A stretch of DNA of 43,266 nt, taken from the NCBI GenBank assembly GCA_947631645.1, contig CANRMD010000013.1, positions 1 through 43,266 on the forward strand, read 5' to 3'. Each line of letters starts with the position of its first letter. The stretch's first letter is position 1. A program made the position numbers and the translations under genes. Below, in pieces: positions 34,485 to 41,771 of the stretch. Source of the DNA: Candidatus Gastranaerophilales bacterium. GTDB lineage: Bacteria; Cyanobacteriota; Vampirovibrionia; Gastranaerophilales; Gastranaerophilaceae. The notes under the pieces were generated by a model, which saw nothing but the letters and a program-made list of their open reading frames with translations, did not search any database and had not been told where the DNA came from.

Positions 34485-35758
34485 TGTTATATAAAATAAG
34501 ATTTTCAATTGCAATTATCGTTTTTATTATTGCAATATTAGGCATTTTGGGGATATTTTATCCTTTACCCTTTTTTGATATCCAAATTGCACCGTTATTG
34601 CAAAGAGCAATTGTTGATTTTACGGTAATTGGTGCCGTAACTTTAGCAATAATGCTTATTTTGACGCTATTATTCGGCAGAATGTATTGTTCTCTGATTT
34701 GTCCTTTCGGAATTTTTCAAGAACTAATTGCGTTATTTCGCGGTGAAGGTAACGAAGAAACAAGAAAAAATTTGCCTTTTAAATACTTTATCACTGCAAT
34801 AACTTTTGGAGCGATGCTTGGCGGAAGTGCTTTATTGATAAGGCATATAGAACCGTATACTTATTTCGGCTCGGCTTTTACACTGTCTGTTATAGGTATA
34901 ATTGCAGTTATTGCCGTTATAGTGCTTACTGTATTCAAAAACAGATACTTCTGTACAAACATTTGCCCTGTCGGGTGCATATTAGGTTTAATTTCAAAAT
35001 TTTCTCTTTTAAAAATTTATATAGATGAAAAAGAATGTTTATCCTGCACTATGTGCGAAAGAAACTGCCCCGCGGGCTGTATAGAAGTTGATGAAGCAAA
35101 AGTTGATAATGAAACTTGTGTTAAATGTTTTAAATGTCTTGGCGAGTGTCCTAAAAATGCTATAAAATACGGTATTAAACCTAAAAATGAAGTAAAATTC
35201 AGCCCTAAAAGACGTGAGTTAATAACACTCGGGGCTGCCTTGGTTGTTTTGGGCGGAGCTGTTAAAGCAGGTATTGAAATAGGAAAAACCGCAGCAGAAA
35301 AGATAAAAAATATTATCCTGCCTCCCGGGGCAGAAAATGCTCAAAGAATGTTTAATAAATGTTTAAACTGTAATCTGTGCATTAAAGCATGCCCGAATAA
35401 AATTCTTACTAAAGCCGATAAAGACTTCGGTGCGGTACATATCGATTATACAAAAGGCGAAAAACACTGCAAATATGATTGCAAAGAATGTTCAAAAGTT
35501 TGTCCTTCAGGTGCAATAAAGAAAATTACGCTTGAGGAAAAGCAAAGAACAAGAATAGCCATGGCAGTAGTTAATCCCGAAAAATGTACTCATAACGGAG
35601 TATGTGTCGAAGTTTGTCCCGCTCATGCCATTACAAAAGAAGGTAATTCGCCTGCCAAAATTGATGCTTCAAAGTGTATCGGATGCGGAAAATGTAAAAC
35701 CGTCTGCACGCCGGGTGCTATAGAAATATTTGCAATAAATGAACAGCAGAGGGTATAA
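34484..35758 (+). CDS. Membrane polyferredoxin (NapH-like with NapG-like C-terminal part)
   Basis: 424 residues. The first 170 have about four to five membrane helices with CSLICPFG and CTNICPVGC, as in NapH/CcoG-type proteins, then two Fe-S motifs ([24 protein letters not shown]). Around residue 245 an [16 protein letters not shown] stretch looks like a twin-arginine signal fused inside the protein, followed by four more cysteine clusters ([48 protein letters not shown]), like NapG. It probably passes electrons from the membrane to the exported aldo/keto reductase; this is inferred from operon context. Confidence 0.85.
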   Translation: MLYKIRFSIAIIVFIIAILGILGIFYPLPFFDIQIAPLLQRAIVDFTVIGAVTLAIMLILTLLFGRMYCSLICPFGIFQELIALFRGEGNEETRKNLPFKYFITAITFGAMLGGSALLIRHIEPYTYFGSAFTLSVIGIIAVIAVIVLTVFKNRYFCTNICPVGCILGLISKFSLLKIYIDEKECLSCTMCERNCPAGCIEVDEAKVDNETCVKCFKCLGECPKNAIKYGIKPKNEVKFSPKRRELITLGAALVVLGGAVKAGIEIGKTAAEKIKNIILPPGAENAQRMFNKCLNCNLCIKACPNKILTKADKDFGAVHIDYTKGEKHCKYDCKECSKVCPSGAIKKITLEEKQRTRIAMAVVNPEKCTHNGVCVEVCPAHAITKEGNSPAKIDASKCIGCGKCKTVCTPGAIEIFAINEQQRV

Positions 35759-35778
35759 TCTTAAAAAAGGAGAAAATC

Positions 35779-35994
35779 ATGTCGCTTGGCGTTACCGAAA
35801 TTATTTTAATATTAGTTGTAATACTGCTTCTTTTCGGAGGAAAGAGAATACCCGAACTTGCAAGAGCACTAGGCAAAGCATCTTATGAATTTAAAAAGGC
35901 AAAAGAAGTTATTAAAAAAGAAACCGATGAAATAAAAGACGCGATAGAAGACGCTCAAGAACCGCCTAAAGAATTTAAGAGCGATGAAGTTTAA
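35779..35994 (+). CDS. tatA: Sec-independent protein translocase subunit TatA
   Basis: 71 residues: one membrane helix ([15 protein letters not shown]-like, residues 5-20), the [14 protein letters not shown] hinge/amphipathic helix and an acidic/Lys-rich tail. AAAGGAG precedes the ATG. It follows the polyferredoxin by 20 bases and precedes tatC by 2. No separate tatB is present, so a minimal TatAC system is likely. Confidence 0.95.
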   Translation: MSLGVTEIILILVVILLLFGGKRIPELARALGKASYEFKKAKEVIKKETDEIKDAIEDAQEPPKEFKSDEV

Positions 35995-35996
35995 TA

Positions 35997-36710
35997 ATGG
36001 CTGAAGAAGAAAAAGAAGAAAGCCTTATTTCTCATCTTGAAGCTTTAAGAAAAACCGTTCTTAAATGCTTATATTCCGTTGCAATTGTTTTACCTTTTGC
36101 TTTTTACTTCTCGCCAAAAATTTTAAATCTCTTTATAAAACTGCTTTTAAAAGGCAATCAAATTACCTTAAATTTCTTTTCACCCGCGGAAGTATTTTTA
36201 ATACAAATAAAACTTGCCGTTTTAATCTCAATTACAGTGTGTTTTCCGTATATTATAAAACAGTTGTGGAATTTTATTCTGCCCGCACTATACGATAATG
36301 AAAGAAAATTTTTAAAATCGCTCGTAATTATTTCAAGCTTTTTATTTCTTTTAGGTGCTGCCTTTTGCATATTTATGATACTGCCTTTAATAATAAACTT
36401 TGGTTTGAGTTTTCAAACCGATAATATTCAGGCGGTATTCAGAATATCTGAGGTAATAAATCTTGCTTTATGGCTTTCATTAGCTTTCGGGCTGATGTTT
36501 CAGCTTCCAGTTATAACATATTATCTTATTAAATCAGGACTTGTTGAATATAATTCCATAGCAAATAAAAGACCTTATGTCGTGGTAGGGTTGTTAATAA
36601 CCGCAGGAATACTGACCCCGCCTGATGTAGTGAGCCAGATTATGCTTGCACTTCCATCTTACCTTCTTTTTGAGGGCGGTCTTTTATTTGCAAAATTAAA
36701 CAGAAAATAA
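35997..36710 (+). CDS. tatC: Sec-independent protein translocase subunit TatC
   Basis: 237 residues, six membrane helices. The N-terminal SLISHLEALRKTVLK is the twin-arginine recognition region; the fifth/sixth helices have the family's RPYVVVGLLITAGILTPPD and ending. It completes the operon with a Tat-signal reductase, polyferredoxin and tatA. Convergent with rubrerythrin; no terminator seen between. Confidence 0.95.
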   Translation: MAEEEKEESLISHLEALRKTVLKCLYSVAIVLPFAFYFSPKILNLFIKLLLKGNQITLNFFSPAEVFLIQIKLAVLISITVCFPYIIKQLWNFILPALYDNERKFLKSLVIISSFLFLLGAAFCIFMILPLIINFGLSFQTDNIQAVFRISEVINLALWLSLAFGLMFQLPVITYYLIKSGLVEYNSIANKRPYVVVGLLITAGILTPPDVVSQIMLALPSYLLFEGGLLFAKLNRK

Positions 36711-36723
36711 TATCAGTTAAAAT

Positions 36724-37305
36724 TTATAAACAGTCGCATAAAATCTCAAAATAGCCTTGTTTTTTATCGCAAACAGGACATTTAACGGGAGCTGATTTTG
36801 CTTCAACAACAGCCCCGCAATGAGTGCAAACCCATAAAACTTTTTCTTCTCTTTTAAAAAGTGTTTCGTCTTTAAGTCTTTGAGCAAGTGTTTTATATCT
36901 TTCGCTATGGTGTTTTTCAATGTTTGCGATATTGTAAAAGGCTTTTGCTATTTCATCAAAACCCTCTTCTTTAGCTGTTTTGCCATACTCGGGATACATC
37001 GTGGTGTGTTCTTCTTCCTCGTATTTAGCGGAGCACAACAGATTTTCCAAAGTAGTGCCATGGCAAGACGGGTACGAAATATTAGTAATTTCAACATCAT
37101 CGCCGTCTAAAAATTCATAATATATCTCGGCGTGTTCTTTTTCGTTAAGAGCGGTTTTTTTAAATATCTCTGATATCTGAATTAATCCTTCCTTTTCAGC
37201 CATGGAAGCAAATATACAGTATCTGTTTCTTGCCATAGATTCGCCCGCAAAAGCTTTCATAAGATTTTCTCTTGTCTTTGTACCTTTTAGTTCTTTTTTT
37301 TCCAT
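36724..37305 (-). CDS. Rubrerythrin
   Basis: Non-haem diiron peroxidase that protects anaerobes from hydrogen peroxide. 193 residues: the four-helix diiron domain with Glu ligands (FAGESMARNRY, EKEHAEIYYEF, EEEEHTTMYPEY, IEKHHSERYKTL), then a C-terminal rubredoxin domain (WVCTHCGAV ... KCPVCDKKQGYFE). AAGGAG precedes the ATG inside a perfect dyad (37305-37330). It pairs logically with the neighbouring anaerobic redox operon. Confidence 0.96.
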   Translation of the reverse strand: MEKKELKGTKTRENLMKAFAGESMARNRYCIFASMAEKEGLIQISEIFKKTALNEKEHAEIYYEFLDGDDVEITNISYPSCHGTTLENLLCSAKYEEEEHTTMYPEYGKTAKEEGFDEIAKAFYNIANIEKHHSERYKTLAQRLKDETLFKREEKVLWVCTHCGAVVEAKSAPVKCPVCDKKQGYFEILCDCL

Positions 37306-37330
37306 AATTTATCTCCTTTAAGATAAATTA
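37305..37330 (-). promoter_or_regulatory. Perfect dyad over the rubrerythrin ribosome-binding site
   Basis: Minus-strand TAATTTATCT-TAAAGG-AGATAAATTA, 10-base arms; the Shine-Dalgarno AAGGAG lies across the loop and the last arm base is the A of the ATG. It could act as an mRNA hairpin limiting translation or as a dimer operator. Confidence 0.5.
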
Positions 37331-37374
37331 TTTTAAACTGTATTTTCATCAAATATAATCATCTTATGGGTTAA

Positions 37375-37851
37375 TTAGTCCATCTCCCATTCATACCAAT
37401 TTCCGATTTTAACAATTATATAAGATGAATCCGTTAGCTTATCGCATTTACTTTGATTTGAACAGTATTGAAAAAAATTAAAATTTGCATAACTTTTATA
37501 TTCATCATCGTTATTTGTTTTCGTCAATTCATCTTTTGATACATATAATATATAATTCTGGTTTCCGCTTTCGCTAACATATTTATAAAAAGGCATTTTA
37601 GTAACTTTAAATTTAAAATCATCTATGTTGTCAGGATAAATTCCGTTTTCTTTTTTATAATTTTCAAGATATAAAATAACCGCATCATATTCTTTTAAGT
37701 TTTTTAAATTAATATGGTTGCTGACGTAACTTATTATTCCGGAAACTGAAAACAACATTAATGTAGTAAAAATCGTTATTGATATAAATAAAAAAATAAT
37801 TATTACTAAATACATTAAAATTTTTAGTAATTTTATAAAAATTTTTTTCAT
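37375..37851 (-). CDS. Membrane-anchored protein of unknown function with pseudopilin-like segment
   Basis: 158 residues. One long hydrophobic N-terminal helix (about 10-42) and an extracytoplasmic domain. The segment AVILYLENYKKENGIYPDNIDDF resembles the region after the helix in GspG/pilin-like proteins (YKxxNGxYPxxLxxL), but there is no prepilin cleavage site. AAGG lies about 9 bases before the ATG. Expression is probably driven by the poly-G promoter at 37883-37917. Function unknown. Confidence 0.6.
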   Translation of the reverse strand: MKKIFIKLLKILMYLVIIIFLFISITIFTTLMLFSVSGIISYVSNHINLKNLKEYDAVILYLENYKKENGIYPDNIDDFKFKVTKMPFYKYVSESGNQNYILYVSKDELTKTNNDDEYKSYANFNFFQYCSNQSKCDKLTDSSYIIVKIGNWYEWEMD

Positions 37852-37882
37852 AAAAAAGACCTTATTATATCCGCCGAAAAAA

Positions 37883-37917
37883 ATTATACCACTTCTACCC
37901 CCCCCCCCGAAGCAAAT
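37883..37917 (-). promoter_or_regulatory. Poly-G spacer promoter, candidate phase-variable switch (copy 1)
   Basis: Minus strand: TTGCTT (37915-37910), 21-base spacer with 11 consecutive G (37908-37898), extended -10 TGG-TATAAT (37891-37883). The start of transcription would fall near 37876, about 25 bases before the ATG at 37851 with a ribosome-binding site between. The element closely matches the one at 40523-40553. Confidence 0.6.
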
Positions 37918-37974
37918 TTAAAAGCTTCATCAAAGCAGTATCATCCAACAAATAATAAATAATAATTTAATCAT

Positions 37975-38022
37975 TTTTGTATACGTGGCTAAAAGAAAGG
38001 AGAAACGCCCATGTATACAAAA
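37975..38022 (+). promoter_or_regulatory. Inverted repeat bracketing the start of the XRE gene
   Basis: TTTTGTATAC (37975-37984) and GTATACAAAA (38013-38022), perfect 10-base arms 28 bases apart. The ribosome-binding site AAAGGAG and the ATG lie between or in them. Possible operator pair for autoregulation, or a hairpin presenting the start region. Confidence 0.45.
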
Positions 38023-38238
38023 GAAGAAAAAGAAGTTTTGAACATTTTGGTTCAAAACATCAAGAAATTAAGAAAGGAAAACAAGCATTCTCAAAATGTT
38101 TTTGCGGAAAAAACAAATTATGAACGCGAACACATCGCAAAGGTCGAAACGGGAAGAAGAAATTTAACCCTGAAATATATTATAAGAACAAGCATCGCAT
38201 ACAAAATACCGATTAAAGATTTATTTAATGATGTTTGA
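38011..38238 (+). CDS. Small XRE-family DNA-binding protein
   Basis: 75 residues, almost only a Cro/CI-type helix-turn-helix (NIKKLRKENKHSQNVFAEKT, REHIAKVETGRRNLTLKYII). AAAGGAG precedes the ATG. It lies between the first poly-G promoter and the FN3-like genes, so it is a candidate regulator of this region. Confidence 0.85.
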   Translation: MYTKEEKEVLNILVQNIKKLRKENKHSQNVFAEKTNYEREHIAKVETGRRNLTLKYIIRTSIAYKIPIKDLFNDV

Positions 38239-38375
38239 GTTTTTATGAAAACCAATGTAAAAAAATTGTAAAATTAATATAAAAATCGAAAAAATTTGAA
38301 ATAATTATATTAAATTCTTTAAACAAAAAAAACTAATCAGAATAAGGATAGAAAAGTATAGAAAGGACATTTATT

Positions 38376-38870
38376 ATGAACGAAAATAAATCTTTAAATG
38401 AACAGCAAGAACAAGTTATTCTAATTCCTGACCCAAGACAAATTATAATAACTCCTGCCTGTGCTAATCGAGCATACGGACTTTTTGATTCTGAAACAGG
38501 CACACAAGTTAGTGAGTTTAGAAAAGGTACTACAGGTAAAGTTGAATTTGACAACTTAGACCCAAACAAGCACTATGATGTTGGAGCTATTGAAGGTATG
38601 GGAGATGAAAAACCCCAATTCGCAATTGCATGGATTTCAGCAATGAAAGACACCACAGACGAAATATTAAAAAATTCAGGCAACTTGCCTGTTATATATC
38701 CGGCTACATATACAATAAAAGATAATGGCAGCAATTCCAACAACATTTTTGACTTGGTTGATGATAAAGGCGATAAGGTAGGAGAAGTTGCAAAATTAGC
38801 ACCAACCGGCGATAAACTGCAAATCAATTTTATATGCTCTTTCAAAATGAAAGACGACACAAAGGAATAA
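38376..38870 (+). CDS. FN3-like repeat protein of unknown function (one repeat)
   Basis: 164 residues, no signal peptide. Residues about 22-64 contain the module shared with the genes at 40872 and 41772: IIITPACANRAYGLFDSETG ... GTTGKVEFDNLDPNKHYDV. The pattern Y-x-L-(F/Y)-(N/D) ... G-x-V-x-F-x-x-(L)-(D/N)-P-x-x-x-Y is like the C-to-G strands of a fibronectin type III or related beta-sandwich. The C-terminal half looks like a second, more distant module. The leader AGAAAGGACATTTATTATG is nearly the same as before 40872 and 41772. Followed by a strong terminator. Confidence 0.65.
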   Translation: MNENKSLNEQQEQVILIPDPRQIIITPACANRAYGLFDSETGTQVSEFRKGTTGKVEFDNLDPNKHYDVGAIEGMGDEKPQFAIAWISAMKDTTDEILKNSGNLPVIYPATYTIKDNGSNSNNIFDLVDDKGDKVGEVAKLAPTGDKLQINFICSFKMKDDTKE

Positions 38871-38889
38871 AAAACTTGGCACAAAACTG

Positions 38890-38930
38890 ATAAGAAGCAC
38901 CATTAAAGGGTGCTTCTTATTATATTTCTT
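38890..38930 (+). terminator. Intrinsic terminator after the 38376 gene
   Basis: 12-base perfect stem ATAAGAAGCACC / GGTGCTTCTTAT (38890-38901, 38909-38920), 7-base loop, T-rich tail. Confidence 0.85.
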
Positions 38931-38968
38931 ATCCTTTGTAGTTTTGTTAAAATCCAACCGACATAATT

Positions 38969-39751
38969 TTATTTGATTATACTTCCGCCCCATTCAACGA
39001 GGGTTAAACCTTTTCTTTCAATCGGTTTCAGTGTTTGGGGCTGGGGCTTATCCTTTCTTTTTGCTTTTGATATTATTATTTGAACTCTGTTTATGCTCTC
39101 AGGTGTCGGCTCAACATAAAGAGGGTATAGGTTTTGCACTTCTTCATTTTGAAGAAAATATATTTTATATTTTTTCCAATTTTTATCAAGTGCCGTTTTA
39201 CTCCAGTAGCGGACAAACTCTTTTTTCTCCGCTTCATTGAATTTGAACTCATCTGCCTTAGCGTTTAAAAACGTTTCTATATCTTCTTTTTTAACAATAA
39301 AACCGTAATCTTTCTTTGGTATAGGCTTAGTTAACTCTATGCCGTCCCAGTAAATATAAGGGTATTGATTTTTTTCGCAAGCCTCTTTTGCATATTCAAA
39401 ACCAAAGGTATCAGGCAGTTTTGAGCATTTTGTATATTTAGGCTGTAAATCTTTAATTGTGCCGTTAGGTTCTGTTTGAACCCTCCAGTCCTTTTTATAT
39501 TTGGGGATTGTAATATCATATTTTATTGTTTTATCAAGTTTTATGCTGACTTGCGTCGGCTTTTCGCTATAAAGGTATATTGCGGGCTTATGATTCATTG
39601 TTGGAACAGACATAATAATGACGATAGCAGATAAGATTAAAAAACTTAAAATGCCCGTTAAAAAAGTCATAAGGTTTTTTCTGTAATTAGTGACTTCTTC
39701 TTCCGTCGGAGTTAAATTTATTTCATTTTCATTTATATTATCTTCTGTCAT
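38969..39751 (-). CDS. Membrane-anchored protein of the KPxIYLYP...VEWGG family
   Basis: 260 residues: cytoplasmic acidic N-terminus, one membrane helix (about 26-50), then an extracytoplasmic domain opening with HKPAIYLYSEKPTQVSIKLD and closing with RKGLTLVEWGG. Between them are the spaced motifs YPYIYWDG, YGFIVKKEDIETFLN and EKKEFVRYWSKTALDKN. I recognise this as a widespread uncharacterised bacterial family (KPVIYLYP ... FTVVEWGG) whose function is unknown. Its start overlaps the upstream gene by 14 bases, so it is controlled by the poly-G promoter at 40523-40553. Confidence 0.75.
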   Translation of the reverse strand: MTEDNINENEINLTPTEEEVTNYRKNLMTFLTGILSFLILSAIVIIMSVPTMNHKPAIYLYSEKPTQVSIKLDKTIKYDITIPKYKKDWRVQTEPNGTIKDLQPKYTKCSKLPDTFGFEYAKEACEKNQYPYIYWDGIELTKPIPKKDYGFIVKKEDIETFLNAKADEFKFNEAEKKEFVRYWSKTALDKNWKKYKIYFLQNEEVQNLYPLYVEPTPESINRVQIIISKAKRKDKPQPQTLKPIERKGLTLVEWGGSIIK

Positions 39752-40493
39752 ATATTGCGTCCTTATATTTATTTGGCGGAATTACTTTATTATTAACTCC
39801 GTCAACCACTAATGTAATTCTGTCAACATTACGAGGTTTTTCGGGATTATAATATTCGTTGGGTTCTCTAAAACCGTTTACATCCACATCAATAAGACAG
39901 CTTGAATTTTCATGGTTTTCCAAATCAACCTTATTACACCCCTGCTCATATTTTGATACTATATAAGCTATTCCTCTGGCATCAACAACAAACGGTTTAT
40001 CTTTATATTCGGTTAATTTATATTTTTTAATTTCACCCTTTTTAAACGTCTTATATTCATACTTATCGGATTTAATATTATAAACATCCTCAACATGCAT
40101 TCTCGAGATTATCATATTTGCAAATTCATTTGCGTTTTGAAAATCTTTAACTTGTTTACTCTCAACTTTATTTTCAAGCTCAAGTACTTGGTTTAAATTA
40201 CTCAATGCAATTATACGGTATCTTCTATATTCTATTGCGCATCCTTGTGAATTAGATATTCCATAAATAAATAAAGAAATTAAGTAAATTATAAGAAGAT
40301 TTAACAAGAATAAAATTACTATAATAAGCAGTTTTAAACATTCTTTCAGCTTAAAGGGAAACTTGGGAAAAAGTGCATATTTAAAACATTTTCTGTTTTC
40401 TATCAGATATTTTAAAGATTTAAAGCCCTTTTTTATTAAAATTACAAGGAGTATAAATAATATCAGATATATCAAGTATATTATAGAATCCAT
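39738..40493 (-). CDS. Two-helix membrane protein with a pilin-like C-terminal domain
   Basis: 251 residues. Hydrophobic helices at about 3-21 and 52-78 flank a Lys-rich loop. The extracytoplasmic part ends with KPFVVDARGIAYIVSKYEQGC and SCLIDVDVNGFREPNEYYN-EKPRNVDRITLVVDG. This runs in the same order and spacing as TTQDGMIFCVTNY and LWIDVNGLKKPN-RPKDIYQAMIYSQ in the pilin at 9648-10271, so a related globular domain is likely, here on a different anchor and without a prepilin leader. AAAGG precedes the ATG. First gene of a pair with the 38969 gene. Confidence 0.65.
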   Translation of the reverse strand: MDSIIYLIYLILFILLVILIKKGFKSLKYLIENRKCFKYALFPKFPFKLKECLKLLIIVILFLLNLLIIYLISLFIYGISNSQGCAIEYRRYRIIALSNLNQVLELENKVESKQVKDFQNANEFANMIISRMHVEDVYNIKSDKYEYKTFKKGEIKKYKLTEYKDKPFVVDARGIAYIVSKYEQGCNKVDLENHENSSCLIDVDVNGFREPNEYYNPEKPRNVDRITLVVDGVNNKVIPPNKYKDAIYDRR

Positions 40494-40522
40494 TTTTCTG
40501 CCTTTAATAATTAACCGAAATT

Positions 40523-40553
40523 ATTATACCACTCCTCCCCCCCCCCGTTGCAA
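40523..40553 (-). promoter_or_regulatory. Poly-G spacer promoter, candidate phase-variable switch (copy 2)
   Basis: Minus strand: TTGCAA (40553-40548), 19-base spacer with 10 consecutive G (40546-40537), extended -10 TGG-TATAAT (40531-40523). Predicted start near 40516, 23 bases before the ATG at 40493, with AAAGG between. It shares ATTTGC, the G-run, AGTGGTATAAT and a downstream TTTCGG with the copy at 37883-37917. Confidence 0.62.
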
Positions 40554-40871
40554 ATACTGAAAAAAACATAAATGTAACAAATTTTTAACAAGCACGTTTA
40601 GAATTTTAAAAAAACGGGAATAATATTAATAAGGCAAGTTATGGACATTTGCCGATAAATAATTAATAACAAACATAATATAAATACGAATATAATATAT
40701 AAATTTTATAAAAAAACTAAGAATATTTTACGAAACTGCATAAAAATTGCAGTGTAGATATTTTTGCCCCCAAAAAATGCGGTTAAAATCAATTTTTTTA
40801 ACCACAATACAGTTACGACGCCACAAAAGACGCCAATATTATGGTGCAAAAAAACAGAAAGGACTTTTATT
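40554..40871. other. Intergenic region between divergent accessory genes
   Basis: No gene seen. It holds small dyads: ACTGCA/TGCAGT (40735-40740, 40748-40753) and GGTTAAAA/TTTTAACC (about 40783-40805), plus a repeated GACGCC around 40818-40835. These are upstream of the plus-strand 40872 gene and may be its regulatory leader. No consensus promoter for that gene could be picked with confidence. Confidence 0.4.
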
Positions 40872-41747
40872 ATGGAAAATGTAAAAATGTCAAATATCAA
40901 TTACTATGATTCATCTTTCGTGAATGCTGAAGATGTTATGCTCAGCGAAGACAAAACCGTTATTACAATATTAAATACCAGCGAATTTTACAACTACACT
41001 CTATTTAATTCTAAAACAGGCATGCAAACGGAAAATTGGATGAGCGGTTCAAAAGGTACTGTGGTATTCTCGGGTTTAGATCCGAAAATAGAATATGCCG
41101 TAAGGGTTCAAAGCCGTGAAGATATTCTGCCTATGCCGGTTGTTAAACCTGAAATCATTATCAACCCTACAATTCCCGTATTGGATGCGGATATTATCAT
41201 ACCTGCAAAAAAACCGACTTTTAATCCGCAAAACGGCTGCGGAATGATTTCTATTAAAGCTGACTCTAATTACGGTTATGCAATTTTGAATGACAAAAAT
41301 ATGCCGTTAACTGATAAACAGCTTAAAGAATGGGGCATAAAAGTAACCAATAGCAAAGGGTTTTTAGTACCAAAAACGGATGACGGTTATTTCTTCACTA
41401 CAAATACAATCATTAATTTTGAAGTACCCGCAGGCGGAGAATATAAAATGGGCGGTAAGAATTTATCCAAAAAATACACATTTATAAACGGCCCTACATT
41501 TATTACTCCCGGAGTTTATTACAATGCTTGGTACGGCTATGTTCCGCCATATTTTATAACTCAAAAAGGCAGTTACAATTTAATTATCATTCCTGCATGC
41601 AGATATTCAAATTACTCATTATACAATAAAGCAGGTCAGCATATATTAACACAAACCGATAAAGATTTAGATAGGGTTGTCACTTTTAAACATGTAAATC
41701 CATCTGACAGCGTTATTGTCGGAAGCCCTATCCCACTAAAAGAATAG
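40872..41747 (+). CDS. FN3-like repeat protein of unknown function (three modules)
   Basis: 291 residues, no signal peptide. Module 1 is residues 21-80 (TVITILNTSEFYNYTLFNS ... GTVVFSGLDPKIEYAVRVQ). Module 2 is about 122-190, degenerate (MISIKADSNYGYAILND ... IINFEVPAGGEY). Module 3 is about 233-285 (NLIIIPACRYSNYSLYNKAG ... VVTFKHVNPSDSVIVG). A Pro-rich linker at 87-118 separates 1 and 2. The start is ATG 40872, chosen because ACAGAAAGGACTTTTATTATG matches the leaders of the sister genes; the longer in-frame form has no ribosome-binding site. Function unknown. Confidence 0.65.
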   Translation: MENVKMSNINYYDSSFVNAEDVMLSEDKTVITILNTSEFYNYTLFNSKTGMQTENWMSGSKGTVVFSGLDPKIEYAVRVQSREDILPMPVVKPEIIINPTIPVLDADIIIPAKKPTFNPQNGCGMISIKADSNYGYAILNDKNMPLTDKQLKEWGIKVTNSKGFLVPKTDDGYFFTTNTIINFEVPAGGEYKMGGKNLSKKYTFINGPTFITPGVYYNAWYGYVPPYFITQKGSYNLIIIPACRYSNYSLYNKAGQHILTQTDKDLDRVVTFKHVNPSDSVIVGSPIPLKE

Positions 41748-41771
41748 TATTAAACAGAAAGGAGACTTATT

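Noticed and set aside
36717-37110. ORFs in other frames over rubrerythrin
   Set aside because: Shadows of the rubrerythrin gene; its protein motifs are complete on the minus strand.
37898-37908. Poly-C tract as a contingency tract inside a coding sequence
   Set aside because: No ORF on either strand crosses the tract with a plausible start; its position between -35 and -10 boxes fits a promoter better.
38573-38993. Minus-strand ORFs opposite the FN3-like gene and after it
   Set aside because: No ribosome-binding site, and they run across a clear plus-strand terminator.
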